Source: Nocardioides agri (GTDB lineage: Bacteria > Actinomycetota > Actinomycetes > Propionibacteriales > Nocardioidaceae). From it: a stretch of DNA of 64,000 bases. How positions within the stretch are numbered: position 1 is the stretch's first letter; every line of letters begins with the position of its first letter. Below, piece by piece: positions 36,687-45,848 of the stretch. The notes beneath the pieces were generated by a model. The model worked only from the letters and a program-made list of their open reading frames with translations. It was not told the origin of the DNA and did not search any database. The stretch is from NCBI RefSeq assembly GCF_013778305.1, contig NZ_JACEIC010000002.1:747708-811707 (forward strand). The letters are read 5' to 3'. Position numbers and translations under genes: made by a program.

Positions 36687-37463
36687 ATGGATCTGCAGCT
36701 GGACGGACAGACAGTCGTCGTGACGGGCGCCGGCCGAGGCATCGGGCTGGCGACGGTGCGGGCGTTCGCCCGGGAGGGAGCACGCGTCGTCGCCGGGTCG
36801 CTGTCGACCACCGACGAGCTGGCCGCGCTCGCGGAGGACGGAGTGGAGGTCGTCGAGGTGGACCTCGCCACGGCCGACGGACCGGCGCGCCTCGTGGCTG
36901 CGGCCGGACCCGACCTGGCGGTCCTCGTCAACAACGTCGGCTTCGTGCACCCCCGTCCGGACGGGTTCGAGCGCGTGACCGACGCGATGTGGCAGCAGAC
37001 CCTCGAGCTGGACCTCCTGGCGCACGTCCGTGCCCTGCGGGCTGCGCTGCCCGTCCTCGTCGCGCGAGGCGGCGGCAGCATCGTCACGATCGGCTCCGTC
37101 AACGCCGACCTGCCCGACCCGCTCGTCATCGACTACTCCGCCGCCAAGGCGGCGTTGGTGAACCTCACCAAGTCCGTCTCCAAGGAGTACGGCGCGCGCG
37201 GCGTCCGGGCCAACACGATCAACCCCGGCCCGGTCGCGACCGACCTCTGGCTCGGGTCGGGCGGTGTGGCGGACGTCGTCGGCACCGCCACCGGGCAGGA
37301 CCCGGCCGCGGTCCAGGAGCAGGCGGCTGCGGCGATGGTGACGAACCGGTTCACGCGGCCCGAGGAGGTCGCCGACCTCGCCGTCGTCGTCGCGAGCGGA
37401 CGCTGGCCCAACCTCACGGGGGCCGAGATCACCCTCGACGGCGGGCTCGTCCCGACGCTCTGA
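36687..37463 (+). CDS. short-chain dehydrogenase/reductase
   Basis: A 258-residue classical SDR. The cofactor loop is TGAGRGIGLATVRAF, the strand-4 motif is LVNNVGF (in place of NNAG), the catalytic Ser-Tyr-Lys is IGSVNADLPDPLVIDYSAAKAAL, and INPGPVATDL follows. An Asp in VEVDLATADG after the second strand and a Ser (AGSLS) at the acidic position make NADP use possible. It probably oxidises or reduces a hydroxyl/keto group; the substrate is unknown. It converges on the LuxR regulator gene with 41 bp between them. Confidence 0.9.
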   Translation: MDLQLDGQTVVVTGAGRGIGLATVRAFAREGARVVAGSLSTTDELAALAEDGVEVVEVDLATADGPARLVAAAGPDLAVLVNNVGFVHPRPDGFERVTDAMWQQTLELDLLAHVRALRAALPVLVARGGGSIVTIGSVNADLPDPLVIDYSAAKAALVNLTKSVSKEYGARGVRANTINPGPVATDLWLGSGGVADVVGTATGQDPAAVQEQAAAAMVTNRFTRPEEVADLAVVVASGRWPNLTGAEITLDGGLVPTL

Positions 37464-37504
37464 CCAGCCCGGCGAACGGAGACCTCCCTGGACGAGGCCC
37501 GGCC

Positions 37505-40249
37505 TCAGTCGCGCGCGAGCGCGCCGGCGAGCTGGCTCCGGCTGGTGATCCCGAGCTTCGGGAAGATGCGGTAGAGATGCGAGCCGACCGTGCGGTGCGA
37601 GAGGAACAGTCGCTGGCCGATCTCGCGGTTCGACAGCCCCTGCGCCGCGAGCTCCGCGATCTGCGCCTCCTGCGCCGACAGGTCCTCCCGAGGGTCCGCC
37701 TCGGGATGCCACCCCGGCTCGCCCGCCGCGCGCAGCTCCTGGTCCGCCCGCGCCGCCCAGGTCGCGGCACCGAGGGCGGCGAACGTGCCGCGAGCGACCC
37801 GCAGGGGCTCCCGCGACTCGACGGCCCGGCGCTGGCGGCGCAGCCACGACCCCTGCGCGAGCTGCAGGCGGGCTCGGTGCCACGGATACGACCGGGCCGC
37901 ACCGACGAGCGCGTCCGCGAACGCAGCCTCGGCCGACGCGTCGTCGGCCAGCACGGCGGCGGCGTACTCCAGGGCGATGGCGTGGCCGGACGCCGGCGTC
38001 GGGCCGGCCAGGCGCACCGACGCCTCGAGCAGCTCCCGCGCGTCGTCGCGCCGGCCCGTGCGGACGGCAGCGTCCGCGAGGTAGCCGACGGACCACAGCT
38101 GCTGCACCCGCTGGAACGCCGGGTCGTCGGCCACGAAGATGCGGCGCAGCTCGCCGTACGCCTGCTCCGGCCGGTCGGCCCCGAGCTCGCCGACGCCACG
38201 GGCCTGCTGCACACCCGCCAGCAGCGACGAGCTCGCGTTGGGCGTCCGTACGGCGGTGTGCTCGGCCTCGGCGAGGAGGGCGTGCCGAGGATCCCACCGG
38301 CCGGCCACGCCGTCGGCGACCGCGACGGCGACCCTCGCCGTGGCGGCCCAGACGGCCTGACCGGTCTCGTCGCCGAGCCGCACCGCCTCCTCTGCCGACC
38401 GGGCCGGCTCGAAGATGCCCAGGTTGACCTCGGTCCACGAACGGATGGCCAGGGCCTCGGCCAGCAGGCTCAGGCGACCCTGGGCGCGCAGCTCCTGGAT
38501 GCCGAGCGTCAGGAACGTGTCCGCGCGCTCGAACTCCCCGACGCAGAACGCGGCGATGCCGAGCAGGCCGGCGAGCTCGGGTCGTCCGCCCGCGTCCGAG
38601 GGCCACTGCCCGAGCTGCACGATGACGGTGGGGCTGAGGTCGAAGGACTCGGCCAGCCCCATCGCGGCGAGGATCCTCGGGTCACCCGGCGGCACCGGCA
38701 CCTCCCGCACGGCCCGGACGATCTCGCCCCGCACCTCGTGCCCCGGGTCGCGCCACCACACGCGGCGGGCGGCGCCGAAGAGCAGCTGCAGCGCGAGGTC
38801 GACGTCGTGGTCCGCGGTGGCGCGGCGCGCCAGACCGACCAGGCGGCTCACCTCGGTCGGCTCGCTCGACGAGCCGTCGTGGAAGGCCCCCTCGAGCCAG
38901 GTGAGCCGGGAGCGATCACGCACGCTGAGCTCGGTGCCGGCCACCCGTGCCTTGACCTCCTCCACCTGGTCGAAGCGGCCGAGCTCGAAGGCGAGCTCGG
39001 CCGAGCCCAGCAGTCGCGACGCCCGCGCCGCGGGATCGGGGCTCAGCGCGGCGGCGCGATCCAGCCACGCTGCCGCCGTGGCGACCGCGCCTCGACGCCG
39101 GGCGTCGGCGGCCGCTCGCTCGAGGTCCGCGGCGACCTCTTCGTCGCGCCCGTCGACGGCGGCGGCGCGGTGCCACATCGCGCGGTCCCGGTCGGCGGCC
39201 AGCACCTCGGCCAGCGCCGCGTGCGCCTGCCGCCGCCTCGACGCCGACATCGTCTGTCGCAGCGCGGATCCGATCAGCGGGCTGGCGATCAGGCAGCGGT
39301 CACCGGAGATCGTGAGCAGCCTCAGCGCCTGGGGCGCCGCCAGCGACTCGGCCCCGACCTCCGCGCCGTGGACGATCGTGGCGGCGGCGAGGACGTCGCC
39401 GATGCTGCTTCCGTCGTCGACCGCAGCCACGTCGACGATCGCGCGTCCCGCGTGGTCGAGCTCGCCGGCGCGCACCGCGAACGCGGTCTCGAGCCTGGTC
39501 GTCATCGGGAGGTCGCTGTCGAGGTCGGTCCAGGTCTGCCGTCCCGTCTCGAGCGCGGTCGCGAACTCGATCAGGGCCAGCGGACTGCCGCCGGCCTCGC
39601 GCACGACGCGCTGCTCCAGAGCCGGTGAGAGACGCGTCGACCTCGACCGCAGCAGCTCGGTCGAGGCCTCGACGTCGAGGCCGTCGAGCGCGACCCACGC
39701 GTCGGTCGACCGGTCGCCGAGCTCCGTGACCGGTGGGCGGGAGGTGCACACGACGGCGACCCGCTCGCCCTGCAGCCGGCGTACGACGAACCCGAGTGCG
39801 TCGACGGAGGGTCGGTCCATCTGATCGAGGTCGTCCAGGCAGACCAGGACCGGAGCGGCCACGGCGTGGTCGACGAGCAGCTCGAGCGTCGCCAGCGAGA
39901 CGAAGAGCGGGGTGACGTCGTCCGCCTCACCCATCCCGAAGGCCGCGCGCAGCGCTCGGCCCTGCAGGCCCGGGAGCTGGTCGACCTTGTGCATCAACGG
40001 GCGCAGCAGCTGATGCAGCGACGCGAACGGGAGGTTCGCCTCCGCCGCGCTCCCCCGCGCGACGAGGACCGCGAAGCCGCGCGAGCGCGCCACGGCGGCG
40101 ATGTCGTCCAGCAGCGCCGTCTTGCCCGCGCCCGGCTCGCCGACCAGGCCCGTCACCACCGGGCCGTCGCCGACCGCCTCGAGGCGTTGACGCAGGAGGC
40201 GGGTCTCGGTCTCCCGCCCCACGATGGGCCGACCGGCCGCCGTAGTCAC
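37505..40249 (-). CDS. large LuxR/LAL-type ATPase regulator
   Basis: A 914-residue protein. It has an N-terminal AAA domain with Walker A GEPGAGKT (37-44) and Walker B VLVCLDDLDQMD, a long helical TPR-like middle (about 350-830), and a C-terminal LuxR helix-turn-helix with LSAQEAQIAELAAQGLSNREIGQRLFLSHRTVGSHLYRIF (shown here as LSNREIGQRLFLSHRTV). This is the LAL (MalT-like) layout. The start is taken at GTG 40249; a GTG at 40306 would add 19 residues. It may act on the neighbouring SDR/hydrolase promoters, which is inference from proximity only. Confidence 0.88.
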   Translation of the reverse strand: MTTAAGRPIVGRETETRLLRQRLEAVGDGPVVTGLVGEPGAGKTALLDDIAAVARSRGFAVLVARGSAAEANLPFASLHQLLRPLMHKVDQLPGLQGRALRAAFGMGEADDVTPLFVSLATLELLVDHAVAAPVLVCLDDLDQMDRPSVDALGFVVRRLQGERVAVVCTSRPPVTELGDRSTDAWVALDGLDVEASTELLRSRSTRLSPALEQRVVREAGGSPLALIEFATALETGRQTWTDLDSDLPMTTRLETAFAVRAGELDHAGRAIVDVAAVDDGSSIGDVLAAATIVHGAEVGAESLAAPQALRLLTISGDRCLIASPLIGSALRQTMSASRRRQAHAALAEVLAADRDRAMWHRAAAVDGRDEEVAADLERAAADARRRGAVATAAAWLDRAAALSPDPAARASRLLGSAELAFELGRFDQVEEVKARVAGTELSVRDRSRLTWLEGAFHDGSSSEPTEVSRLVGLARRATADHDVDLALQLLFGAARRVWWRDPGHEVRGEIVRAVREVPVPPGDPRILAAMGLAESFDLSPTVIVQLGQWPSDAGGRPELAGLLGIAAFCVGEFERADTFLTLGIQELRAQGRLSLLAEALAIRSWTEVNLGIFEPARSAEEAVRLGDETGQAVWAATARVAVAVADGVAGRWDPRHALLAEAEHTAVRTPNASSSLLAGVQQARGVGELGADRPEQAYGELRRIFVADDPAFQRVQQLWSVGYLADAAVRTGRRDDARELLEASVRLAGPTPASGHAIALEYAAAVLADDASAEAAFADALVGAARSYPWHRARLQLAQGSWLRRQRRAVESREPLRVARGTFAALGAATWAARADQELRAAGEPGWHPEADPREDLSAQEAQIAELAAQGLSNREIGQRLFLSHRTVGSHLYRIFPKLGITSRSQLAGALARD

Positions 40250-40363
40250 GGGGCAAGCATCGTGGCGCGAGCGTCGGACCGTCCACACCTCGCGGTGGAG
40301 TCTCACCAGACGACCGCGCCGAGTCGACCCTCGACCCCGACCGCCCCGACCGCCCCGGTCGGC

Positions 40364-40981
40364 CTACGCCGTCGCGCCTGCCTCTCCTCGTGACAGCTCG
40401 GCTCGCCACCAGGCACCGCCCTCGATCCGCTCGACCCGTCGTAGGACGAGGTCGCCATCGGCGAACGCCTCCACCTCGGGACGACTCAGGGGCCATGGCG
40501 GGCCGGTCACCTCGACGCCCTCCTCCCGCGTGGTCGCCAGGACCAGCAGGGTGCCTCCCGGGGCCACCAGCCCGGCGATGTCGTGCGCAGCGACCGCGTG
40601 CTGCTCAGGCGGCATCGACTGCACGGTGAGGCTCTCCACCACCAGGTCGAACCTGCCGCGCCACGCGCGCGGAAGATCCAGGACGTCGGCGACGAGGTAG
40701 TCCACCTCGGTGGCCGGGTGGCTGCGCCGCGCCGCCTCGATCGCGGTCGGCGCGAAGTCGAATCCCGTGGTCCGGAACCCCAGCATCGCCAGGAACTCGG
40801 CGTCGGCCCCGTAGCCGCACCCCACCACCAGCGCCTCGCGGCCGCCCCCAGCCAGGCCTCGCGCCTCGGCCCACTCCACGAGCTGGGGACGAGGTGCGCC
40901 GTAGTCCCACGGCGGCTTGGCTCCGCCGGACTCCGCGCCCGCGTAGATCGCCTCGAACATGCCGGAGGGCTCGCTCGTCAC
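40364..40981 (-). CDS. class I SAM-dependent methyltransferase
   Basis: A 205-residue protein. PPWDYGAPRPQLVEWAEARGL is followed by motif I LVVGCGYGADAEFLA, motif II TGFDFAPTAIEAARR, and VADVLDLP. It resembles the thiol/thiopurine methyltransferase-like (TPMT) group with its W-(D/E)-x-G-x2-Q/P entrance. The GTG at 40981 or the ATG at 40960 could start it. The acceptor may be a small thiol, halide or metalloid, but that cannot be chosen. It diverges from a membrane methyltransferase gene with only 48 bp between starts. Confidence 0.8.
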   Translation of the reverse strand: MTSEPSGMFEAIYAGAESGGAKPPWDYGAPRPQLVEWAEARGLAGGGREALVVGCGYGADAEFLAMLGFRTTGFDFAPTAIEAARRSHPATEVDYLVADVLDLPRAWRGRFDLVVESLTVQSMPPEQHAVAAHDIAGLVAPGGTLLVLATTREEGVEVTGPPWPLSRPEVEAFADGDLVLRRVERIEGGAWWRAELSRGEAGATA

Positions 40982-41029
40982 GACTCGACACTACCGACGA
41001 GCCAGGTGGCACGACGCGACAATGGCGGC

Positions 41030-41497
41030 ATGCCCTCTGCCGACGACACCGTCGCGTTCCGGCTCTGGCCCCCGCTCGCGATCGGCGCGCCCCTGCTCCT
41101 CGGCTGGTTGCTCACGGCCCGCTTCGGCGACCCGGTCGACCTCGGCCAGTGGCGGCTCCCCCTCGGCTGGGCACTGGTGCTGTTGTTCGTCGGGTGGAAC
41201 AGCTGGGCGTTGTGGCTGTTCCACCGGCACGAGACCGGGCTGCTGCCGGGCCAGGCGACGACCACGATGATCGAGGAGGGTCCGTACCGGCTCTCCCGCA
41301 ACCCCTTGTACGTCGGACTGCTCGCCCTCTACCTCGGGTTGGCGCTGCTCGCCCCGACCTGGTGGGGGCTGGTGCTGGTCCCGGTCGCCGTCCTGCTCCT
41401 CCTCTGGGGTGCGATCCGTCCCGAGGAGCGGTTCCTGCGGGAGCGGTTCGGTGCGCCGTACGACGACTACGCGCGGCGGGTGCGCCGCTGGCTCTGA
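41030..41497 (+). CDS. isoprenylcysteine-carboxyl-methyltransferase-like membrane protein
   Basis: A 155-residue protein with four hydrophobic segments. The C-terminal SAM-binding signature EEGPYRLSRNPLYVGLLALYLG and PEERFLRERFGAPYDDYARRVRRW is typical of the ICMT/PEMT-like family (NnrU and phospholipid methyltransferase relatives). The methyl acceptor in bacteria is mostly unknown. The ATG at 41030 is in the only frame that keeps the first helix. Its stop faces the flavoprotein gene across 13 bp. Confidence 0.83.
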   Translation: MPSADDTVAFRLWPPLAIGAPLLLGWLLTARFGDPVDLGQWRLPLGWALVLLFVGWNSWALWLFHRHETGLLPGQATTTMIEEGPYRLSRNPLYVGLLALYLGLALLAPTWWGLVLVPVAVLLLLWGAIRPEERFLRERFGAPYDDYARRVRRWL

Positions 41498-41510
41498 CAC
41501 GGGGCCGTCG

Positions 41511-42932
41511 TCACGAGGCGGCGGTCTCTCGGGGGGCATGAGCGACGTCGGAGCGTGCCCGCTCCGGGAGCGACAGCGCGGTCGGGGCGGGCGATCGCAC
41601 CACCTTCGCGACCGCAGCCGGTGCGAGCAGGGCCGACGGCGCCTCGACCAGGCCGGCCACGGCGAGGAAGCGCCGGGCGAGCACGGGGTCGTGCTCCGCG
41701 GCGGCCAGGAACCGAGCGACGTACCTGCCCATGAGCGCGCCGCGCCGGGTGCGCTTCCCGAGCGTCTCCGGGTAGGCGAGGTCGGCGCCGGTGGACAGCG
41801 CCCAGGCGGCACTCAGGGGCCGGGCGGCAGCGCGGTAGAACCGGCGAGGGAGCTCGGTGTCGGTCGTGGTCTCGAGGGCGGTCCGCAGCGCGACGCCTTG
41901 TTTGAGTGCGACGGTCATCCCGGTGCCGTAGATCGGGTTGAACGCGGCGATGGCGTCGCCGAACGCGAGCAGTCCGACGGGGAGCCGGCCGAGGCGCTCG
42001 TAGTGTCGCCAGTGGCTGGTCGGGTGGGCGTGCCGCGCGACGTCGTCCAGCGGCTCAGCGGCGGACAACGCCTCGGCCAGCCACGGAGGGGCCATCTGGT
42101 GCATCAACCGCATCCGCTCCTCGGGCTCGGTCGGCGGGCGCTCGCCCGCGCCGTACGACATGATCGAGAACGTCCACCGGTCCTGTTCGCAGGCGAATGC
42201 GCCGAAGCCGTGCCGACGTCCGGGCGCCCGGCCCTCGATGATCAGGTCCTGGGGGTAGGAATCGCGCGGCAGGCGGAAGGTCTGGCTGGCGTAGCCGATG
42301 TGCACGACGACCCGCTCCTCGTCGGGACGCGCGCACCCGAGCTGCTCGAGCCAGACCGGCATGCGGCTCCCCCGGCCGGTGGCGTCGACGACGAGGTCGG
42401 CGTCGATGGTGCGCTCCTTGGCGTCCCTGGTGGCCGCCGGAGCGACCCGGACTCCGGTCACGCGAGCGCGGTCTCCGTCGACGGTGGAGGTGACGCCGAC
42501 GGCCTCGAGGCCCTCCGCCACGCGCACGCCGGAGAGACGGCGCACGCGTTCCCGGATCCGCCACTCCAGGTGCGGCCGGCTGACAGACAGCACGGGCGCG
42601 ACCGGGAGCTCCGCCTGGTTCAGCAGCCGGCCGGCGAACCGGAGCGAGACCCGGCTGAGGTCCGCGATCTCGTGGGCGCCGTCCCCGGCGAGCTCGGCCC
42701 GCAGACCGGGGAAGAGCTCCTCGAGCAGCGGCAGCCCGCCCGCCTGCATGCCATGCACGTGGCGGCCCTGCGGGACCCCACGTCGACCGTGCCCGCCGCC
42801 CGGCATGACGTCGCGCTCGACGATCGTCACCTCGTCGAAGGTGTCGGCCAGCACCCGCGCCGCGACCAGCCCGCCGATACCTGCACCCAGCACCACCGCC
42901 CGGCTGCCGCGCCCCCGTCGCGTCTCTTCCAT
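41511..42932 (-). CDS. FAD-dependent oxidoreductase (geranylgeranyl-reductase / PHBH-like)
   Basis: A 473-residue flavoprotein. The GxGxxG motif is VVLGAGIGGLVAARVLA with VERDVMPGGG, the DG-like motif is DADLVVDATGRGS, and the GD motif is LLAFGDAIAAFNPIYGTGMTVALKQGVAL. It belongs with uncharacterised actinobacterial monooxygenases/reductases that act on lipophilic substrates. No transmembrane helix is evident. It diverges from the winged-helix/hydrolase fusion gene across 181 bp, so that regulator may control it. Confidence 0.82.
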   Translation of the reverse strand: MEETRRGRGSRAVVLGAGIGGLVAARVLADTFDEVTIVERDVMPGGGHGRRGVPQGRHVHGMQAGGLPLLEELFPGLRAELAGDGAHEIADLSRVSLRFAGRLLNQAELPVAPVLSVSRPHLEWRIRERVRRLSGVRVAEGLEAVGVTSTVDGDRARVTGVRVAPAATRDAKERTIDADLVVDATGRGSRMPVWLEQLGCARPDEERVVVHIGYASQTFRLPRDSYPQDLIIEGRAPGRRHGFGAFACEQDRWTFSIMSYGAGERPPTEPEERMRLMHQMAPPWLAEALSAAEPLDDVARHAHPTSHWRHYERLGRLPVGLLAFGDAIAAFNPIYGTGMTVALKQGVALRTALETTTDTELPRRFYRAAARPLSAAWALSTGADLAYPETLGKRTRRGALMGRYVARFLAAAEHDPVLARRFLAVAGLVEAPSALLAPAAVAKVVRSPAPTALSLPERARSDVAHAPRETAAS

Positions 42933-43113
42933 CGCGTCCTCCTCCTGTCCCCGTTGGCCCGTGCGGGCCGATCACGTGGGATCACGGTGGAGCCTCCCGG
43001 CCGCCAGGTCGTGGAGAAGGTCTGGAGATTGGCCGGAGACCGCCGCCCCAGCGGGGTTGTCGCCCTCGAGAGGCGGGTCGACACTGAGGAGGAGCAGGGA
43101 GGACGGGGTCTCG

Positions 43114-44310
43114 GTGTACCGGTTCGAGGACTGCGAGCTCGATCTCCGGCGCCGTGAGCTGCGCCGGGCCGGGGTGGCTGTGCATGTCGAGCCTCAGGTC
43201 TTCGACGTCCTGGCGCACCTCATCCGCCACCGGGACCGGGTGGTCACCAAGACCGAGCTCCTGGACGAGGTGTGGGGTGACCGCTTCGTCAGCGACGCCA
43301 CCCTCACCAGCCGGCTCAAGGCGGCTCGCCAGGCGGTCGGCGACGACGGCCGCGGACAGCGTCTGATCGCGACGGTGCACGGCGTCGGCTATCGGTTCTG
43401 CGGCGACGTCGTCGGCGAGGAGGCGCATCCCGATGCCGGTGCGTCGCTGCCACCGGTGCGGCACCGGGACACGCAGGAGATCCGCTACTGCCACTCGCCG
43501 GACGGTGTCTCCATCGCCTACGCGACGTCCGGATCCGGACCGCCGTTGGTCAAGGCGGCCAACTGGCTGACCCATCTCGACATCGAGTGGCAGAGCCCGA
43601 TCTGGGCGCACTGGATCGACGCGCTGTCGCACGGCCGGCGGCTGGTCCGGTACGACGAGCGCGGCTGTGGCCTGTCCGACTGGGAGGTCACGGACTTCAG
43701 CCTGGACGCGTGGGTCGAGGATCTCGAGCTCGTGGTCGACTCCGTGGGTCTGGAGCGCTTCCCGCTGATCGGACTCTCCCAGGGCGGTGCGGTCGCGATC
43801 GCGTACGCCGTGCGCCACCCTGACCGGGTGACCCGGCTCGTGCTCGTCGGCGCCTACGCGCGAGGGCGCATGCAGCGGGCGGCCACGGTGGAGGAGCGCG
43901 AGGAGGCGGACCTCGACCTGCGGGTCGCCCGCGTCGCCTGGCGCCGGGACGACCCGGCGTACCGACAGGTGTTCGCGGCGCAGTTCCTCCCGGACGCGCC
44001 GCGCGTGCTCTGGGAGGCGTTCAACCAGATGCAGCGGGCCACCACCTCCACCGACAACGTCGTCCACTTCCTGGATGCGTTCGCACATCTCGACGTCTCG
44101 GCGATAGCTCCGCAGGTCGCCTGCCCGACGCTGATCGCGCACGCCCGGCGCGACCAGCGGGTACCCGAGTCGCAGGCGCGGGAGCTCGCCGCTCTCATCC
44201 CCGCCAGCGTTCTGCACCTGGTGGACAGCGGCAACCACATCGTGCTGCACGACGACCCCGCGTGGCCGGACCTGGTCCGCCGGATCGACCACTTCCTGGT
44301 CGCTGGATGA
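43114..44310 (+). CDS. OmpR-type winged-helix domain fused to alpha/beta hydrolase
   Basis: A 398-residue two-domain protein. Residues about 1-100 form an OmpR/PhoB-type DNA-binding domain (YRFEDCELDLRRRELRR, VEPQVFDVLAHLIRHRDRVVTKTELLDEVWGD in part, ATVHGVGYRFCG), without a receiver domain. Residues about 125-398 form an alpha/beta hydrolase with the elbow LIGLSQGGAVAIAYA (Ser nucleophile), acid in ARRDQRVPE and His in DSGNHIVLHDDP. Such one-component proteins may let the hydrolase domain bind or cleave a ligand that controls DNA binding. The GTG at 43114 has GGGAGG about 10 nt upstream. Confidence 0.85.
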   Translation: MYRFEDCELDLRRRELRRAGVAVHVEPQVFDVLAHLIRHRDRVVTKTELLDEVWGDRFVSDATLTSRLKAARQAVGDDGRGQRLIATVHGVGYRFCGDVVGEEAHPDAGASLPPVRHRDTQEIRYCHSPDGVSIAYATSGSGPPLVKAANWLTHLDIEWQSPIWAHWIDALSHGRRLVRYDERGCGLSDWEVTDFSLDAWVEDLELVVDSVGLERFPLIGLSQGGAVAIAYAVRHPDRVTRLVLVGAYARGRMQRAATVEEREEADLDLRVARVAWRRDDPAYRQVFAAQFLPDAPRVLWEAFNQMQRATTSTDNVVHFLDAFAHLDVSAIAPQVACPTLIAHARRDQRVPESQARELAALIPASVLHLVDSGNHIVLHDDPAWPDLVRRIDHFLVAG

Positions 44311-44385
44311 CGAGCTGCGATCAGTGCGAGCCGCCTCTTTTCAGGTGAAGCGCGACGTCCGGGACAGGTGTAGCGTCGAGAGCGC

Positions 44386-44398
44386 CGAGAGTCTCTCG
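44386..44398. promoter_or_regulatory. 13-bp palindrome upstream of the STAS gene
   Basis: CGAGAG-T-CTCTCG is a perfect inverted repeat 61 bp before the STAS start, in otherwise unassigned sequence. It may be an operator or a leader hairpin. Confidence 0.35.
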
Positions 44399-44459
44399 CG
44401 ACCCGCCAACCAAGGCGTCTCCGTTCCCGGTCGAACCATCAGAGCACCGGGACCGCGAC

Positions 44460-44867
44460 ATGGACGGGTCGGACTTCCACCTCTCCGTTCAGGTCGAGCC
44501 CCCGCATGCGCGCATCAAGCCCTCCGGGGAGTTCGACGCCTTCACCGCTCGTCAGTTGGCCGCGGAGGTCGACGACGCGCTCGCAGCCGGTTGCATCCAC
44601 TTCCGCCTCGAGTTCTCCGACGTGACGTTCATCGACGCCGCCGGCGTGGGACAGCTCGTCCGTCTCTACAACCTCACCAACGCGGTCGACGGAACGCTTG
44701 CGGTCGACGCGCCGAGCACCTGCGTCCGACGATTGTGCACCCTGGTCCACGTCGAGAACCTGCTCGGCGTCGAGCCCGCCACGTGGCCGTGCACCTCCCG
44801 GCCGCGGGTCCCCGGCCGCGGTCACGTTTCGAGCCGGCCCCTGGTGCCGGACAGGAGCGCCGGCTGA
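44460..44867 (+). CDS. STAS-domain protein (anti-sigma-factor antagonist-like)
   Basis: A 135-residue protein. The STAS fold shows as HARIKPSGEFDAFTARQLAAEVDDAL (in part), LEFSDVTFIDAAGVGQLVRLYN and AVDAPSTCVRRLCTLVHVENLLGV. The phosphorylatable residue that follows D in DVTFIDAAGVG is Ala rather than Ser (consensus D-S-x-G), so regulation by serine phosphorylation may be lost. The C-terminal 30 residues are Pro/Arg-rich. It is alone in its transcription unit, with no RsbW-type kinase nearby. Confidence 0.8.
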   Translation: MDGSDFHLSVQVEPPHARIKPSGEFDAFTARQLAAEVDDALAAGCIHFRLEFSDVTFIDAAGVGQLVRLYNLTNAVDGTLAVDAPSTCVRRLCTLVHVENLLGVEPATWPCTSRPRVPGRGHVSSRPLVPDRSAG

Positions 44868-45245
44868 GCGCCAAGGCGCCGTCTCCTGCCTCCTCATCGA
44901 TGCGCGACGTCAGGCCGATGCGTCAGCGGTTCTGCGCGCTCGCCTGATCGCGAAGTAGGTGGCCGCGCCCACGCCGGCCCAGGGGGCGCAGACGATGAAC
45001 GGATCCATCCAGTGGTGCTTGACGTCTGCGCGTCGGTGGCCGAGCCGCGATCTGAAGCGCACACCACGACGTCCCCACGGGCGCCTGCGTCGCCGCTGTC
45101 CGCGACGTGTTCGGGCGCGGTGGTCAGGCCAGAGCGGATGGCCTTGGGCTCAGCGGCCGGTCCCTGGGACGATGGAACGTTCTTGCCTCCTCGTGACGAT
45201 TAGTCAGTGAGGGCCGACAAGGGCCGACAGGGATGGGACACGATC
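44868..45245. other. mostly non-coding 378-bp stretch
   Basis: Between the STAS gene and the SigE-type sigma gene I see no convincing full-length gene. A possible very short reverse-strand gene lies at 44910-45008. Near the right end a direct repeat GGGCCGACAAGGGCCGACAGGG (22 bases; unit GGGCCGACA, at 45213-45234) precedes the sigma-factor start. Its base composition is less regular than in the coding neighbours. Confidence 0.5.
44910..45008 (-). CDS. possible 32-aa single-helix membrane peptide
   Basis: The reading frame MDPFIVCAPWAGVGAATYF continues IRRARRTADASA. It has one hydrophobic helix followed by positively charged residues, as expected for a small membrane peptide. An in-frame GTG further upstream would give about 50 residues with a basic head. 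No ribosome site is clear and no family is recognised, so chance is quite possible. Confidence 0.25.
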   Translation of the reverse strand: MDPFIVCAPWAGVGAATYFAIRRARRTADASA

Positions 45246-45848
45246 ATGGTCGAATCCGCGGGGTCTGGCTGGGATGGTCCGGCTCCCGATGACGCCGGAT
45301 TCCGCCAGTGGATGCTGGTTCGGTCCCCGGCACTGCGCCGAAAGGCGTACCTGCTGTGCGGGGACTGGTCCGCGGCTGACGACCTGGTGCAGGACGCACT
45401 CGTCGCGATGTACCCACGATGGTCGCGGATCGTGCGGGGCAGAAACGTGGACGCCTATGCCAACCGGGTGTTGGTCGGCAAGCACGTCGACGCCCGGCGC
45501 CGCCCGTGGCGCCGGGAACGGCCCGCCGACGGGGTCCCGGACGCGGTCGACTCCGCCAGCGAGCGCGCCATCGCAGCCGTGGACGAACGCGACGGGCCTC
45601 TCATGGCCGCGCTGGCCACACTCCCGGTCGGGCAACGCGCCGTCCTGGTCCTGAGGTTCACCGACGACCTCTCCATCGAGGAGATCGCCCACGTCATGGG
45701 CATTCCGGCAGGCACCGTGAAGAGCCGCCTCTCTCGTGGCACCGAGGCGCTGCGGGCCCATCTCGAGGTTGCCGGTCATCCCGTCGGAGGAACGGCACCA
45801 GCCGATCCCGCCCCGACGTTCGCTCCCGTCACGGAGGACCGGTCATGA
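45246..45848 (+). CDS. SigE-family ECF sigma factor
   Basis: A 200-residue sigma factor. Region 2 reads LLCGDWSAADDLVQDALVAMYPRWSRI and NVDAYANRVLVGKHVDARRR (each partly quoted); region 4 reads LPVGQRAVLVLRFTDDLSIEEIAHVMGIPAGTVKSRLSRGTEALR in part. This is the actinobacterial SigE (SCO-type) group that often pairs with a membrane protein gene immediately downstream. The start at ATG 45246 is preferred over GTG 45207. The stop overlaps the next ATG by 4 bp. Confidence 0.87.
   Translation: MVESAGSGWDGPAPDDAGFRQWMLVRSPALRRKAYLLCGDWSAADDLVQDALVAMYPRWSRIVRGRNVDAYANRVLVGKHVDARRRPWRRERPADGVPDAVDSASERAIAAVDERDGPLMAALATLPVGQRAVLVLRFTDDLSIEEIAHVMGIPAGTVKSRLSRGTEALRAHLEVAGHPVGGTAPADPAPTFAPVTEDRS

Noticed and set aside
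37464..37504. Possible terminator between the convergent SDR and LuxR genes
   Set aside because: Only short, imperfect complementary stretches are present.
44959..45210. 83-codon plus-strand frame before the SigE-type sigma gene
   Set aside because: Arg/Pro/Trp-rich without hydrophobic pattern or ribosome site.
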